Below are positions 61,977-64,000 of a stretch of DNA of 64,000 nt, one piece after another. Made by a program: the position numbers and the translations under genes. Under the pieces are notes generated by a model. The model was given only the letters and a program-made list of their open reading frames with translations, was not told the DNA's origin and did not search any database. This DNA is from Zygnema circumcarinatum (Eukaryota; Streptophyta; Zygnematophyceae; Zygnematales; Zygnemataceae). The stretch lies in NCBI GenBank assembly GCA_037447605.1, contig CM074804.1:8597356-8661355 (forward strand). Reading direction: 5' to 3'. Each line of letters opens with the position of its first letter. Position 1 is the stretch's first letter.

Positions 61977-64000
61977 TTTTTTTTTGGGTTTTTAGGGTTT
62001 TTAGGGTTTTTAGGGTTTTTAGGGTTTTTAGGGTTTTTAGGGTTTTTAGGGTTTTGGGGTTTAGGTTTTAGGGTTTTCGTTTTAGGGTTTTAGGGTTTTG
62101 GGTTTTAGGGTTTTTAGGGTTTTAGGGTTTTAGGGTTTTGGTTTTGGGTTTTAGGGTTTTGGGGTTTTCGTGGGTTTTAGGGTTTTGGGGTTTTGGGGTT
62201 TTAGGGTTTCGGGGTTTTAGGATTTTGGCGTTTTGGATTTTTAGGGTTTTGGGGTTTTGGCGTTTTGAGGTTTTAGGGTTTTGAGGTTTTAGGGGTTTAG
62301 GGTTTTAGGGTTTTTAGGGTTTTAGGGTTTTAGGGTTTTAAGTTTTTAGGGTTTTAGGGTTTTAGGGTTTTAGGGTTTTAGGGTTTTAGGGTTTTAGGGT
62401 TTTTAGGGTTTTAGGGTTTTAGGGTTTTAGGGTTTTAGGGTTTTAGGGTTTTAGGGTTTTAGGGTTTTTAGGGTTTTAGGGTTTTAGGGTTTTAGGGTTT
62501 TTAGGGTTTTAGGGTTTTAGGGTTTTAGGGTTTTTAGGGTTTTAGGGTTTTAGGGTTTTAGGGTTTTAGGGTTTTAGGGTTTTAGGGTTTTAGGGTTTTT
62601 AGGGTTTTAGGGTTTTGGGTTTTAGGGTTTTTAGGGTTTTAGGGTTTTAGGGTTTTAGGGTTTTTAGGGTTTTCCCTGGATTTTTAGGGTTTTTAGGGTT
62701 TTAGGGTTTTAGGGTTTTAGGGTTTTTAGGGTTTTAAGGGTTTTTAGGGTTTTAGGGTTTTAGGGTTTTAGGGTTTTTAGGGTTTTAGGGTTTTAGGGTT
62801 TTAGGGTTTTAGGGTTTTAGGGTTTTAGGGTTTTTAGGGTTTTAGGGTTTTAGGGTTTTTAGGGTTTTAGGGTTTTACCCCAGGGTTTTAGGGTTTTTAG
62901 GGTTTTAGGGTTTTTAGGGTTTTAGGGTTTTTAGGGTTTTAGGGTTTTAGGGTTTTACCCCAGGGTTTTAGGGTTTTAGGTTTTAGGGTTTTTAGGGTCT
63001 TTAGGGTTTTAGGGTTTTTAGGGTTTTAGGGTTTTAGGGTTTTAGGGTTTTAGGGTTTTAGGGTTTTAAGGTTTTAGGGTTTTTAGGGTTTTAGGGTTTT
63101 AGGGTTTTAGGGTTTTAGGGTTTTAGGGTTTTTAGGGTTTTTAGGGTTTTAGGGTTTTTAGGGTTTTAGGGTTTTAGGGTTTTAGGGTTTTTAGGGTTTT
63201 TAGGGTTTTAGGGTTTTAGGGTTTTAGGGTTTTAGGGTTTTAGGGTTTTTAGGGTTTTAGGGTTTTTAGGGTTTTTTAGGGTTTTTAGGGTTTTAGGGTT
63301 TTAAGGTTTTAGGGTTTTACCCCAGGGTTTTAGGGTTTTTAGGGTTTTAGGGTTTTAGGGTTTTAGGGTTTTGTTAGGGTTTTAGGGTTTTAGGGTTTTA
63401 GGGTTTTAGGGTTTTAGGGTTTTAGGTTTTAGGGTTTTTAGGGTTTTAGGGTTTTTAGGGTTTTAGGGTTTTAGGGTTTTTAGGGTTTTAGGGTTTTAGG
63501 GTTTTAGGGTTTTAGGGTTTTAGGGTTTTAGGGTTTTAGGGTTTTAGGGTTTTAGGGTTTTAGGGTTTTAGGTTTTAGGGTTTTAGGGTTTTAGGGTTTT
63601 AGGGTTTTAGGGTTTTAGGGTTTTAGGGTTTTAGGGTTTTAGGGTTTTAGGGTTTTAAGTTTTAGGGTTTTTAGGGTTTTAGGGTTTTAGGGTTTTAGAG
63701 GGTTTTAGGGTTTTTAGGGTTTTAGGGTTTTTAGGGTTTTAGGGTTTTTAGGGTTTTTAGGGTTTTAGAGGTTTTGGGTTTTAGGGTTTTAGGGTTTTTA
63801 GGGTTTTAGGGTTTTAGGGTTTTGGGTTTTAGGGTTTTTAGGGTTTTAGGGTTTTAGGGTTTTAGGGTTTTAGGGTTTTAGGGTTTTAAGGTTTTAGGGT
63901 TTTAGGGTTTTAGGGTTTTAGGGTTTTTAGGGTTTTAGGGTTTTTAGGGTTTTACTAGGGTTTTAGGGTTTTTAGGGTTTTAGGGTTTTAGGGTTTTTAG
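61977..64000 (+). repeat. Telomeric repeat array, right chromosome end (TTTTAGGG type)
   Basis: About 2 kb of G-rich repeat whose G-strand runs 5' to 3' toward the right edge, the orientation of a right-hand chromosome end. It begins with eight or so TTTTTAGGG units (61985-62055), passes through a degenerate zone with TTTTGGGG, TTTTGGCG and TTTCGGGG variants (about 62055-62290), then becomes mainly TTTTAGGG with frequent TTTTTAGGG and rare TTTAGGG units. It continues to the last base, so the true end is beyond the window. TTTTAGGG is the Chlamydomonas-type telomere, also reported in some other green algae. Confidence 0.97.

Overview
The window is nuclear DNA of a eukaryote, almost certainly a flagellate green alga (Viridiplantae). 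The evidence is dense GT-AG introns, GC-rich exons in AT-richer introns, AATAAA-type poly(A) signals, chloroplast and thylakoid-lumen targeted proteins (DEG8-like protease, UPF0301/AlgH family), a plant-type K+-independent proton pyrophosphatase, a MAG2/RINT1-type tether, a dynein intermediate chain (hence cilia or flagella), and a right-hand chromosome end made of TTTTAGGG repeats, the Chlamydomonas-type telomere. I cannot name the species.

Layout, left to right: tail of a Gln-rich protein (1-239); NAA50 acetyltransferase (+); type II H+-PPase (-, 14 exons, full 846-codon frame rebuilt); WD40 protein (+); a giant unrecognised helical protein of about 2,300 residues (+); RPB6/RPABC2 (-, 6 exons, 145 aa); dynein intermediate chain (+); UPF0301/AlgH-like protein (-); TrmH-type SpoU methyltransferase (+, 482 aa); OPA3-like protein (-, 163 aa); MIC19-like CHCH protein (+, incomplete); PRCC-domain protein (-, 483 aa); RINT1/MAG2-like protein (+, 940 aa); DEG8-like protease (-); a J-protein with its J domain at the C-terminus (+). 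From about 57.5 kb the window becomes subtelomeric: interstitial telomere-like tracts of 7- and 9-nt units, a palindrome and inverted-repeat element, CTG repeats, a tRNA-Cys-like gene with a 6-nt anticodon loop, a 17-bp tandem array, a beta-amylase pseudogene with frameshifts, then about 2 kb of telomere repeat running off the end.

The genes are housekeeping genes of separate pathways (RNA polymerase, vesicle tethering, mitochondria, plastid proteolysis, tRNA modification). They do not form one pathway. Their arrangement is regular: strands alternate nearly perfectly, giving divergent pairs that share short promoters rich in CCCTCC/GGGAGG repeats, and convergent pairs with short 3' spacers. 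No novel defence-like or mobile system is evident. The most unusual material is at the chromosome end, plus a CGATAT-rich motif placed at similar distances upstream of three start codons.

Exon boundaries were assigned by hand from splice motifs, reading-phase agreement and family knowledge. No search was run. Where I state that a complete frame closes, the exon lengths sum to a multiple of three with matching phases.
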